Source of the DNA: Pseudomonadales bacterium
Lineage (GTDB): Bacteria > Pseudomonadota > Gammaproteobacteria > Pseudomonadales > IMCC2047
Length of the DNA: 64,000 nt
NCBI GenBank assembly: GCA_024234615.1
Contig: JACKNY010000001.1
Coordinates: 648,501 to 712,500, forward strand
Direction of reading: 5' to 3'
Shown: piece by piece, positions 36,928-45,079 of the stretch
Position numbering within the stretch: position 1 is the first letter of the stretch
Layout of the letters: each line of letters opens with the position of its first letter
The notes under the pieces: generated by a model
What the model saw: the letters and a program-made list of their open reading frames with translations, nothing else
Told to the model about the DNA's origin: nothing
Database searches by the model: none
Made by a program: the position numbers and the translations under genes

Positions 36928-37923
36928 ATGACCATAAAAGTATTTGCCCGTGCGTCGACTTTTCTTATGTTGCTGGCTACCGCTGCTCCGCTGGTTGCCA
37001 AGGAACCTATTGAACCGATAGCACCGGTAAAAGAAATTAATCTGGCAAAAGTTGAATTGGGTAAAAAGCTCTATTTTGATCCACGCTTATCAAAGTCTGG
37101 GTTTATCTCCTGTAACTCGTGCCATAATTTGAGCGTGGGTGGTACTGATAACCTCAAAACCTCTATTGGACACAATTGGCAACAGGGTCCCATTAATGCG
37201 CCAACGGTGCTTAATTCGAGCTTGAGTATCGCTCAGTTTTGGGATGGTCGAGCCGCCGACCTCAAAGCACAGGCGGGCGGACCTATCGCTAATCCGGGTG
37301 AAATGGCATTTACCCATACCCTGGCAGTGGAGGTATTGCATTCAATCCCTGAGTATGTGACGGAGTTCAAACAGGTATTCGGTAGAGAAGGCCTCGATAT
37401 TGACCAGGTGACAGAAGCAATTGCTGAGTTCGAGAAGACGCTGGTCACACCAAATTCCCGTTTCGATCAGTGGTTGCTGGGTGATAAAAGCGCACTCACC
37501 ACCGAGGAGCTGTCAGGCTATCAGTTGTTTAAGGATTCGGGTTGCGTTGCCTGTCATCACGGCCCGGCGGTAGGGGGGAGCTCTTTCCAAAAAATGGGTG
37601 TGGTTAAGGCTTACCAGACTGCAAATCCGGCTGAAGGGTTAAGTGCTGTTACCGGCAAAGACGAGGATCGTTTTAAATTTAAGGTTCCAACATTACGTAA
37701 TGTTGAGCTCACCTATCCTTACTTTCATGATGGTGAAGCGCAAACCCTTAGCCAAGCCGTTGATATTATGGGACGTTTACAGTTGGGTAGAAAGTTTAGT
37801 TCGACTGAGAATGCAGCGATCGTTGCATTTCTTAAAACACTGACCGGTGAGCAGCCCTCTTTTGCATTACCTCTCCTGCCGCCGTCAACGGATCATACGC
37901 CGCGGCCTCGACCGTTTGAATAA
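36928..37923 (+). CDS. Dihaem cytochrome c peroxidase
   Basis: Periplasmic CcpA/MauG-superfamily peroxidase that reduces H2O2 with electrons from small cytochromes. Sec signal residues are 1-24 from ATG 36928; the frame is open back to 36841, but that part lacks a signal. Two haem c sites are present: CNSCH at 62-66 and CVACH at 206-210. It has 331 residues, the CCP length. The small exported protein gene precedes it. In many denitrifiers CCP is induced at low oxygen; no clear Anr box is seen here. Confidence 0.92.
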   Translation: MTIKVFARASTFLMLLATAAPLVAKEPIEPIAPVKEINLAKVELGKKLYFDPRLSKSGFISCNSCHNLSVGGTDNLKTSIGHNWQQGPINAPTVLNSSLSIAQFWDGRAADLKAQAGGPIANPGEMAFTHTLAVEVLHSIPEYVTEFKQVFGREGLDIDQVTEAIAEFEKTLVTPNSRFDQWLLGDKSALTTEELSGYQLFKDSGCVACHHGPAVGGSSFQKMGVVKAYQTANPAEGLSAVTGKDEDRFKFKVPTLRNVELTYPYFHDGEAQTLSQAVDIMGRLQLGRKFSSTENAAIVAFLKTLTGEQPSFALPLLPPSTDHTPRPRPFE

Positions 37924-38167
37924 GTTGTCTCCTTTTCTAAGTTTGGGCGGGAGATGATTTATGGGGTGGAGCTAGAAGAGATTGCGGGTACAGTGCACAC
38001 AAATCCGAAAAGAAATGACTGAAATAAGGTTTCTCGTAACCTTTATGACATTTATAAAAAAATAAGTGGATAATTAACGTCATTATTGTGTGATTTTTTC
38101 CGGTTGAGCGTATCTCCTGGCCAGGAAATATTCATGCAGTCAGTAATTTTTCGTAAGGAAAGTGCCA

Positions 38168-40000
38168 ATGGATATGTTGTATCCCGTTACCATTATGATG
38201 GCTGCGGCAGTTCTGGTGGTATCCATTTCGAGAAAGTTCGGTTTTGGTTCAATTCTCGGATATGTTTTGGCCGGGACTATCATCGGGCCATGGGGATTAA
38301 ATTTAATCAGGGATTCGCAGAGTATATTGCACTTCTCTGAGATAGGAGTTGTTTTACTCTTATTTATCATTGGGTTGGAACTAAAGCCCTCGCGCCTATG
38401 GGTATTAAGAAAGGCAATTTTCGGTATGGGGGCTGCGCAGGTATTGCTCTCCACGCTGATCATAACGGTCATTGCTAAACAATTTGTGGCTACCTGGATG
38501 GCTGCGAGTGTAATCGGCTTCGGTCTATCGCTTTCCAGTACGGCATTTGCACTTCAACTCTTAGCAGAAAGGCGAGGCCTGGGAACGCCGTATGGACGAT
38601 CCGCGCTTCATATTCTGCTGTTCCAGGATATTGCGGTCATACCGGTTTTGGCCATGATGCCATTAATCGCGGTCGAGGATATTGGCAGACAAGTTATTTC
38701 GTTGGGTGATGTTGTCAAAACGATCGCACTTATTGCTGTTTTTTGGTTGTTTGCCCGCTTTTTGCTACGGCCTGCTTTGCGCTTTGTTGCCGCCGCGCGA
38801 ATACATGAAGTCTTTACTGCCGCCGCACTCTTGTTAGTGCTGGGATCGGCTTTGCTAATGCAATCAATAGGAATATCAATGGCGTTAGGGGCTTTTCTGG
38901 CAGGTGTGCTGGTGGCTGATTCCGAATACCGACATCAATTGGAGGCGGACATTGAACCATTCAAAGGGTTGTTGTTAGGGCTTTTTTTTATGGCGGTCGG
39001 GATGTCCGCCAATTTAGGCTTGTTTACCGTACAAGCAGCTACTATTTTGTTCATTGTTGCCAGCCTTATCCTGGTTAAGTTCATGATCCTGGTTGTTATT
39101 GCCAGGCTAGCGAGTTTACAAAGCAATAATGCCCGGTTATTGGGGCTGTATTTAAGCGAGGGAGGGGAGTTCGGTTTTATTTTATTTACCCTGGCGGCGG
39201 ACTATCAGCTGTTAACCGCTGAGTTAAGGGACTTACTTGTCGTTGCAGTGACACTATCTATGGTAATGACACCATTAATTCTGCTGTTATACGAAAAAAT
39301 AATGCGGAAAGTTTCACAACCAGCTGAAGTGCCGGCTTACGATATTATTAATACTGCCGAAACCGCTGATTCAAAAGTTGTCCTTGCCGGTTTTGGACGT
39401 TTCGGTCAGATTATTTCAAGAATATTGCGTACGCAACATATCCGCTTCACCGCCATTGAAATCGATCCGGGGCATGTAGACTTCGTTCGTCGGCTTGGAA
39501 ATCAAGTTTACTATGGCGATGCATCTAATAAGACATTACTTGAAGTCGCTAATACCAAAAAAGCAGAAATTTTTGTGTTGGCGGTGGGGAATGTTGAAAA
39601 CTCTATTAAAATTGCTGAGCTGGTTCGTCGTGAATTTTCCAACGTGCGATTATTCGCCCGGGCCAGGACACGCAAACACGAAATGCGCCTGCGGGCCCTT
39701 GGCGCGGAGGTAATCATCAGGGATACCCTGTTGTCCAGTATGTATCTTGCAGAGAAAACACTCACTGCACTGGGGTTTACACCGGAACAGGCTACGACAG
39801 CAAAGGAGCGCTTTTATGCGCATGACTGCGCCACCCTGGACAAACAGTTTGCCTATCGGGAGGATCAACAAATGCTGATCCAGACATCACGGGAGTCCGC
39901 TCAAGAGTTGGAACGGTTATTTTCGGAGGATGAGCTTGGGAATAATGTCAAAACGATAGAGAATGTTGCTGGCCAAGGAGTTGATTCGAAAAAAAGCTAG
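38168..40000 (+). CDS. Kef-type K+/H+ antiporter with RCK domain
   Basis: CPA2-family monovalent cation:proton antiporter. The first ~385 residues form 12 or so membrane helices (GSILGYVLAGTIIGPWGLN; LLLFIIGLELKPSRLW). A TrkA-N (RCK) NAD-binding domain follows (VVLAGFGRFGQIISRIL, about residue 403). It has 610 residues, similar to KefB/KefC. ATG 38168 follows AAGGA. In E. coli, such proteins are gated by glutathione adducts; no KefF/KefG ancillary gene is present here. Confidence 0.92.
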   Translation: MDMLYPVTIMMAAAVLVVSISRKFGFGSILGYVLAGTIIGPWGLNLIRDSQSILHFSEIGVVLLLFIIGLELKPSRLWVLRKAIFGMGAAQVLLSTLIITVIAKQFVATWMAASVIGFGLSLSSTAFALQLLAERRGLGTPYGRSALHILLFQDIAVIPVLAMMPLIAVEDIGRQVISLGDVVKTIALIAVFWLFARFLLRPALRFVAAARIHEVFTAAALLLVLGSALLMQSIGISMALGAFLAGVLVADSEYRHQLEADIEPFKGLLLGLFFMAVGMSANLGLFTVQAATILFIVASLILVKFMILVVIARLASLQSNNARLLGLYLSEGGEFGFILFTLAADYQLLTAELRDLLVVAVTLSMVMTPLILLLYEKIMRKVSQPAEVPAYDIINTAETADSKVVLAGFGRFGQIISRILRTQHIRFTAIEIDPGHVDFVRRLGNQVYYGDASNKTLLEVANTKKAEIFVLAVGNVENSIKIAELVRREFSNVRLFARARTRKHEMRLRALGAEVIIRDTLLSSMYLAEKTLTALGFTPEQATTAKERFYAHDCATLDKQFAYREDQQMLIQTSRESAQELERLFSEDELGNNVKTIENVAGQGVDSKKS

Positions 40001-40134
40001 AACCCTAATACCTCTTGTCGTGACGAATATCATTTTGTCCCTAATAGATAATCGAACTGGCGACGTTGATGTGCGAGCTTGCTATCATGGCACAAATTGA
40101 TCATGCACCTAGCGAAAGAGTAATAAGGGCCCTT

Positions 40135-41487
40135 ATGACTTACATTCACGACACTATCCTCAAACTCCAGAAGACCAGCCCAGCGCAAGCAGAATTTTAT
40201 CAGGCTGTCGAAGAGGTTTTGGATTCTTTGCAGCCCGTCCTCGAATCTAATGAAAAGTACAAACATCATGCCATTATTGAGCGTATTGTCGAACCCGAAC
40301 GTCAGATTATGTTTCGGGTACCCTGGGTCGATGATCAAGGTAACGTACAGGTCAACAAAGGCTATCGTATCGAGTTCAACTCTGCGCTAGGACCCTACAA
40401 AGGAGGTTTGCGGTTCCACCGAAGCGTCAACGCCAGCATTATTAAATTTCTCGGATTTGAACAGATTTTTAAAAATGCGCTAACCGGATTACCTCTCGGT
40501 GGTGGTAAAGGCGGAGCAAACTTCGACCCAAAAGGTAAATCTGATAGTGAGATCATGCGGTTTTGCCAATCCTTTATGAATGAATTGTATCGTCACATAG
40601 GACCCACGACTGATGTGCCAGCAGGTGATATTGGCGTAGGAGCTCGAGAGATCGGTTATCTGTTTGGTCAGTATAAGCGACTCACAGGACGCTATGAAGG
40701 TGTGCTTACGGGGAAAAGTTTACTCTGGGGCGGTTCACTCGTGCGCAAGGAAGCCACAGGTTATGGTTGTGTTTATTTTGCACAATATATGCTCGAAGAC
40801 AAGGGCGATTGCTTGGCGGGAAAAACCTGTTTGGTGTCGGGTGCCGGGAATGTGGCCATTTACACCATTGAAAAGCTCTATCAATTGGGCGCCTGCCCGG
40901 TTACCTGCTCCGACTCTAGCGGTACAATCTACCATGCAAAAGGGATTAATCTAGATACATTAAAGCTGTTAAAAGAAGTGCGAAAGGTAAAGCTTGATGT
41001 TTATCTGGAAGCTCATCCGGAAGCTCAGTTTATTTCAGTGGATGAGTATCCGCCCGATGGCCATGCGGTATGGCGTATCCCTGGAAATCTAGCTTTTCCC
41101 TGTGCAACCCAGAACGAACTGACCGATGCTGACGCTGAAGCGTTAGTTGCTAACGGTTGTCTGGCGATATCTGAAGGCGCCAATATGCCTTCCACACAAG
41201 ATGCCGTGGATACCATTCTCAAGGCCAAAATTTGTTATGGCCCGGGCAAGGCAGCTAATGCGGGAGGCGTCTCTACCAGTCAGCTGGAAATGGCGCAGAA
41301 TGCCAGTATGCAGTGCTGGAGTTTTGATGAGGTGGATAAGAAGTTGAAAGTCATCATGGCGAATATTTACCGAAGTACGCGCGATACCGCCATCGAATTT
41401 GGCGAGCCTCACAACCTGGTGCTCGGCGCCAATATTGCCGGTTTCCGTAAAGTGGCAGATGCCATGATTGAGCAGGGTGTTGTTTAA
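40135..41487 (+). CDS. gdhA: NADP-dependent glutamate dehydrogenase
   Basis: Makes glutamate from 2-oxoglutarate and ammonium. Typical segments are PYKGGLRFHRSVN, LPLGGGKGGANFDPKGKS (catalytic Lys), PAGDIGVGAREIGYL and the Rossmann GAGNVAIYTIEKL. ATG 40135 gives 450 residues, near the 447 of E. coli GdhA, with AAGGG 5 bases before it; in-frame starts at 40066 and 40087 would add a poorly conserved leader. Confidence 0.95.
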   Translation: MTYIHDTILKLQKTSPAQAEFYQAVEEVLDSLQPVLESNEKYKHHAIIERIVEPERQIMFRVPWVDDQGNVQVNKGYRIEFNSALGPYKGGLRFHRSVNASIIKFLGFEQIFKNALTGLPLGGGKGGANFDPKGKSDSEIMRFCQSFMNELYRHIGPTTDVPAGDIGVGAREIGYLFGQYKRLTGRYEGVLTGKSLLWGGSLVRKEATGYGCVYFAQYMLEDKGDCLAGKTCLVSGAGNVAIYTIEKLYQLGACPVTCSDSSGTIYHAKGINLDTLKLLKEVRKVKLDVYLEAHPEAQFISVDEYPPDGHAVWRIPGNLAFPCATQNELTDADAEALVANGCLAISEGANMPSTQDAVDTILKAKICYGPGKAANAGGVSTSQLEMAQNASMQCWSFDEVDKKLKVIMANIYRSTRDTAIEFGEPHNLVLGANIAGFRKVADAMIEQGVV

Positions 41488-41578
41488 CAACATTCCCGCT
41501 ATAGCAAACAAAGAGCGCTGGAATAGGTCAATCAGGCAATTTATCACAATCTACTAACTGGTTATTGGGTCATATACA

Positions 41579-41929
41579 ATGAGTGCCGTTATTACGGATA
41601 TTTGGTTTGTTGCTGATATTGGGCTTAAGGAGCTTGCCAACCAATTAGGATTAACCAATATTAACTTTGATTCCGGGGTTTGCTGGCAGTGGCTCTCGGG
41701 TGATTTATTGGATTTCAAGTTAGATATCACCCAGACCAGTCCCCTGGGAGACAAGAATGTGCGAACAAGGGTATTTCTATTTGATAAGGACCTACACTTT
41801 TCGGCAGGGTTTACGGATTATCTGGCGGAAAAATTAAAAGCACTTGGAATAACACCCATCTACTTTGGCAGATGGGTGTTCATAAAAGATGGTCAATACG
41901 AGCAATGCATTGTAAAAGTAGAAACTTAA
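41579..41929 (+). CDS. Hypothetical protein, 116 residues
   Basis: Not recognised. A soluble, mixed alpha/beta protein (TDIWFVADIGLKELANQLG; VFIKDGQYEQCIVKVET) without signal or membrane segment. It stands between gdhA and rnk. The ribosome site is weak. An 11-bp perfect hairpin lies in its last 80 bases. Codon use looks like its neighbours. Confidence 0.65.
   Translation: MSAVITDIWFVADIGLKELANQLGLTNINFDSGVCWQWLSGDLLDFKLDITQTSPLGDKNVRTRVFLFDKDLHFSAGFTDYLAEKLKALGITPIYFGRWVFIKDGQYEQCIVKVET
41851..41880 (+). other. 11-bp perfect hairpin inside the 3' end of a CDS
   Basis: AACACCCATCT (41851-41861) and AGATGGGTGTT (41870-41880) are perfect complements around an 8-base loop. The coding frame continues through the hairpin and stops at 41929. 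No T-run follows, so ordinary termination is unlikely. It may be an mRNA stability or translation element. Confidence 0.6.
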
Positions 41930-42023
41930 AATAGCTTTACAGTATTTACGGTGGCACTTTGACCGGATTCTGATATCCGTGGGTTGCGTATTTTTAAATT
42001 AACTAATGATAGGAAAAGGTTCA

Positions 42024-42437
42024 GTGGATAAAAAACCAAAGATAATTATCACTAAGAGTGATGTCGAAAGATTGGAAAAACTCTTAGAGTCTCTCCCGGC
42101 AAAGGCATTTCCGGGTAAAGCGGAGTTAGAAATGGAAATAGAACGAGCTAAAATAGTTGATTCAAAAAAAATTCCAGCCTCCGTCGTAACGATGAACTCG
42201 CGGGTAAAATTTAAAGTTTCATCTTCGAACGAAGAGTTTTCCCTCACCCTGGTTTACCCAAAAGATGTCAATGAGAAGGGCGACACAATTTCCATTCTAG
42301 CGCCGGTTGGCAGTGCTCTTTTGGGCTTGTCGCAAGGAGATGAAATTTCATGGCCGAAGCCCGGTGGAGGAATGCTCAAAGTTCGGATTGAAGAGGTTAT
42401 CTATCAGCCGGAGCGTTCCGGTGATTATCATCGTTAA
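42024..42437 (+). CDS. rnk: Regulator of nucleoside diphosphate kinase (Rnk)
   Basis: GreA/GreB C-terminal-like protein that binds RNA polymerase; in E. coli and Pseudomonas it affects Ndk levels. It has an N-terminal short coiled coil (ITKSDVERLEKLLESL) and a C-terminal FKBP-like Gre domain (VYPKDVNEKGDTISILAPVGSALLGL). GTG 42024 is preferred because AGGAAAAGG lies directly before it; ATG 42006 would include that site in the coding part. It has 137 residues. Confidence 0.88.
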   Translation: MDKKPKIIITKSDVERLEKLLESLPAKAFPGKAELEMEIERAKIVDSKKIPASVVTMNSRVKFKVSSSNEEFSLTLVYPKDVNEKGDTISILAPVGSALLGLSQGDEISWPKPGGGMLKVRIEEVIYQPERSGDYHR

Positions 42438-42456
42438 AGCCGATAGTAAGTAAATT

Positions 42457-42535
42457 AAAGGATGCTGAACATGGAGAATGTTTCCCCGAAAGGTGAGCTT
42501 TTTGTTACCGATAATTCAGAGACTCAGCATCCTTT
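42457..42535. other. 79-base structured element between rnk and the Rrf2 gene
   Basis: A 12-bp perfect inverted repeat (AAAGGATGCTGA at 42457-42468 and TCAGCATCCTTT at 42524-42535) closes a 55-base interior. The interior can fold into two short hairpins: AACAT/ATGTT (42467-42482 region) and GGTGA/TTACC. The right arm touches the stop codon of the leftward Rrf2 gene. It may be a bidirectional terminator of unusual shape or a small structured RNA. Confidence 0.5.
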
Positions 42536-42987
42536 CAAATCAGTATGGCAGCAATATTATGCGTGCCGGCATTCATGTTTTGACTGACGGGTTGGTTCAT
42601 CATGTCGAGCGTAATGTTGCCAAGCGTTTTGATAACCTGCTGATTGACCAACTGCCAGTTACCTTTGAGCTGGCAATTACCTTCCAGGACACACTGGCAA
42701 CCTAGTCCTTTTGTGCAGTCGGTTAGAGCAATAGGTCCGTCAACCGCTTCAATGATTTCGGCGATGGATATTTGGTCGGCGCTTTTTGTGATTTTGTAAC
42801 CACCGTTAACTCCGCGTAATGAGATTACGAGCCCGGATTTCACCAATGAGCGCATGATTTTATAGATAGTTGGCATAGTCAACTTGGTCTTTTCTGAGAG
42901 CTGCTCCAGTGTTGTCAGCTGATTTACTTGGCATAACGCATTAATGACAAGTAACCCGTAGTCTGCAAACCGGCTGATTCTTAACAT
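42535..42987 (-). CDS. Rrf2-family Fe-S transcription regulator
   Basis: Winged-helix regulator related to IscR, NsrR and the SUF-system regulator group; the start MLRISRFADYGLLVI and the segment EAVDGPIALTDC fit the last best. Cys91, Cys97, Cys99 and Cys105 could bind a [2Fe-2S] or [4Fe-4S] cluster. The start ATG 42987 has GGAGT 4 bases upstream. It has 150 residues. No suf genes are nearby. It is divergent from norE-norF, so a role in NO or Fe-S stress response is inferred. The window also encodes a separate, true IscR. Confidence 0.85.
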   Translation of the reverse strand: MLRISRFADYGLLVINALCQVNQLTTLEQLSEKTKLTMPTIYKIMRSLVKSGLVISLRGVNGGYKITKSADQISIAEIIEAVDGPIALTDCTKGLGCQCVLEGNCQLKGNWQLVNQQVIKTLGNITLDMMNQPVSQNMNAGTHNIAAILI

Positions 42988-43059
42988 AATAACTCCACAC
43001 ATTCCTTCAAAGCATATCAGATATACATTATATGAATTTTTCGAGATTGATATTTTATA

Positions 43060-43079
43060 ATACTATACCAATACAGTAT
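43060..43079. promoter_or_regulatory. Palindrome in the Rrf2-norE divergent region
   Basis: ATACT-N10-AGTAT, with two further inner matching pairs, lies 47 bases upstream of norE in a very AT-rich region. The size and place suit an operator for the divergent Rrf2-family protein. It does not match the published NsrR consensus closely. A TTGATA at 43047-43052 could be a -35. Confidence 0.4.
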
Positions 43080-43125
43080 ATTATTCGAATCATCACTTTG
43101 TATTAACAACCGTTTATGAATAAAA

Positions 43126-43722
43126 ATGCATTCACAAATCGCAAACAATAATTCTCAAGTCACGGTAAATATTGAGCTCCCTGGCGATCTGGTTATCTGG
43201 TTTTTAATCCTACTGGAGATCACGACTTTCGCCTTGATGTTTCTTGCTTTTAGCTGGGTGAGAAGTTACGACAAAGAATTATTTTTAGCCGGACAACAAA
43301 TACTGCATCCTTTAGCCGGTCTTATTAATACGATTGCGCTGCTGACTGCCAGCGGGTTTGTGGCGCAGGCCGTAGTCGATAACCGGCGTAATAAACAGAA
43401 TCAAGCCGCGCTTTGGATTTTTGCAGGTATTGCGTCTGCGCTGGTATACGTTGTGGTTAAGTGCTGGGAATACTGGCAACTGGGTAGTGCCGGCTATGGC
43501 TTAGAAAGTAATCAATTTTTTACGGTTTACTTTTTGCTGACGGGCTTTCATTTATTACATGTGTTATTGGGTCTGTCTTTCCTCATCATCATCGCGCGTA
43601 AATTAAGGCGTGGTGGTTACGGCCCTGACGACGCCTTAGGTTTGGAAAGTGGTGCATGTTATTGGCATATGGTTGATTTACTCTGGGTTATGCTTTTTCC
43701 AATAGTGTATGTGATTCACTGA
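43126..43722 (+). CDS. norE: NorE-like cytochrome c oxidase subunit III family protein
   Basis: Membrane protein of the COX3 superfamily with five helices (GDLVIWFLILLEITTFALMF; FFTVYFLLTGFHLLHVLLGL; YWHMVDLLWVMLFPIVYVI). In denitrifiers NorE is an accessory factor that increases NO reductase activity. It has 198 residues. The next gene, norF, overlaps it by one base. No norC, norB, norD or norQ gene is in the window. A stray terminal-oxidase subunit III is the alternative, but the short norE-norF pair argues against it. Confidence 0.85.
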   Translation: MHSQIANNNSQVTVNIELPGDLVIWFLILLEITTFALMFLAFSWVRSYDKELFLAGQQILHPLAGLINTIALLTASGFVAQAVVDNRRNKQNQAALWIFAGIASALVYVVVKCWEYWQLGSAGYGLESNQFFTVYFLLTGFHLLHVLLGLSFLIIIARKLRRGGYGPDDALGLESGACYWHMVDLLWVMLFPIVYVIH

Positions 43723-43967
43723 TGATCAATCGTGTCCCTCTCATCTGGCTTGTTCTCATCCTGTTAACGATAGGTAGTTATACTCTGGCGGACGCTTCCA
43801 CACTGCCTTGGATTGCCGCTATTATTTTGGGTTTAGCTGCCATCAAGGGCTATTTAATCATTGACGGTTTTATGGAACTTTATGGATATAAAGGCTATAT
43901 GCGCTACGCAATGAACTTATATTGTCCCATTTTAAGTTTGTTTATTTGGTTATTGGTAAAGCATTAG
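43722..43967 (+). CDS. norF: NorF-like small membrane protein (COX4 family)
   Basis: An 81-residue protein with three membrane segments, resembling prokaryotic cytochrome c oxidase subunit IV and NorF. The LAAIKGYLIIDGFMEL motif in the second and third helices is characteristic. Its start overlaps the norE stop, so the two are co-translated. Role: accessory to NO reductase, by analogy with denitrifiers. Confidence 0.8.
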   Translation: MINRVPLIWLVLILLTIGSYTLADASTLPWIAAIILGLAAIKGYLIIDGFMELYGYKGYMRYAMNLYCPILSLFIWLLVKH

Positions 43968-44182
43968 CAGTTTGGAAAAATTTCAGGGTTTTAGGAATTT
44001 TTGTCGATAACCATTACTTCGTAAGTCGGTGAGTAACAGCGATGGGCTTCAAGCTTGGCAGTCAGAAGACCAAGTCGGCCACAAACCGCAGTATTTCGAA
44101 CAACAATTAAAGTCTAGTTTTGAATTAAAACGAAGATTATCATAAGTTTTGTTTATAAGGTGTGATTTATAACCAAGGTATT

Positions 44183-45028
44183 TCAGTGTACCTCTCGTAT
44201 ATGTGCTCGAATGGCTGAAGCAATATCAGCAGGGTGGGAGATATGAGCACCATGCCCAGCATTGGTAATTTTTTTAACCTTAAGGCTGGGGAGAGCGGTT
44301 ATAAGCTGTTGTACAACTTCTTGATAGGCGGGTAGGGTATTCGTACCTGTAGAAAGGGTAATGGGTTGAGGAAAGTTATGTAAGGCATTGATATCGATAG
44401 CGAGTCGTTCGGGATCACGGAATTGGTCTAGCCAAGTATCGACGTTCGACAAAATTGTGGTGCGCGCGGTCTTATCGAAGAGGTTTTCCCAGCTATTCTC
44501 GCCAAATGCAACCTGCTCAATAAATAGCTTGGCCGCTTCTTCGATGTCTCCTTCTTCAATCAATTTTGCCGTCCGTTTCATAAGTTTAGAAGCTTTCTCT
44601 CGCAGATATTCAAGCTCTGGGTTTCCTTTTAATAACGCAAACAGTGGGGGCTCGAGTACAAATAGGCTCTGGGTTGAAGCGGGGGCCTGTATCGCAAGAG
44701 CTATGGCCACATTAGCGCCATAGGAGTGACCGATAATGTGCGCAGGCGTTAGGCCAATTTTATCCATTAATTCGAGGGCATCGGTGACATCATCTCTGAG
44801 GTGGCCCTGTCCTGGCGGTGCAGTACTGGCACTGTGGCCTCTACGATCGTAGGTCACCACACGGTATTGCTTACGGAGTAGAAAAGCGACATTACCCCAG
44901 CTATGGTGGTCGTCCCAGGATCCATGAATACAGAGGATCGGATCACCATCTCCCTCATCGGTATAAGCGATATTGGCCGACCTGAGTTGTAGTCGGCGTA
45001 GGGGCTTGGAAAATGTAGGTTGTTCCAT
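44183..45028 (-). CDS. Alpha/beta hydrolase
   Basis: Alpha/beta-hydrolase-fold protein, 281 residues. The nucleophile elbow is GHSYG (Ser102). The oxyanion segment is CIHGSWDDHHSWG near residue 34, and the catalytic His is in NAGHGAHISHP near the C-terminus. Substrate unknown. It is the last gene of a minus-strand cluster with an acyltransferase, an E1 fusion and an ALDH, and may release a product from a thioester or ester. Confidence 0.85.
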   Translation of the reverse strand: MEQPTFSKPLRRLQLRSANIAYTDEGDGDPILCIHGSWDDHHSWGNVAFLLRKQYRVVTYDRRGHSASTAPPGQGHLRDDVTDALELMDKIGLTPAHIIGHSYGANVAIALAIQAPASTQSLFVLEPPLFALLKGNPELEYLREKASKLMKRTAKLIEEGDIEEAAKLFIEQVAFGENSWENLFDKTARTTILSNVDTWLDQFRDPERLAIDINALHNFPQPITLSTGTNTLPAYQEVVQQLITALPSLKVKKITNAGHGAHISHPADIASAIRAHIREVH

Positions 45029-45079
45029 ATTGTTTATTTCCGTAGCTGTGTTCAGTACCGGTGGTTTTATTCTTAAATA

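Noticed and set aside
44130..44150. GTTTT/AAAAC hairpin between norF and the hydrolase gene
   Set aside because: Five weak pairs in AT-rich DNA; expected by chance.
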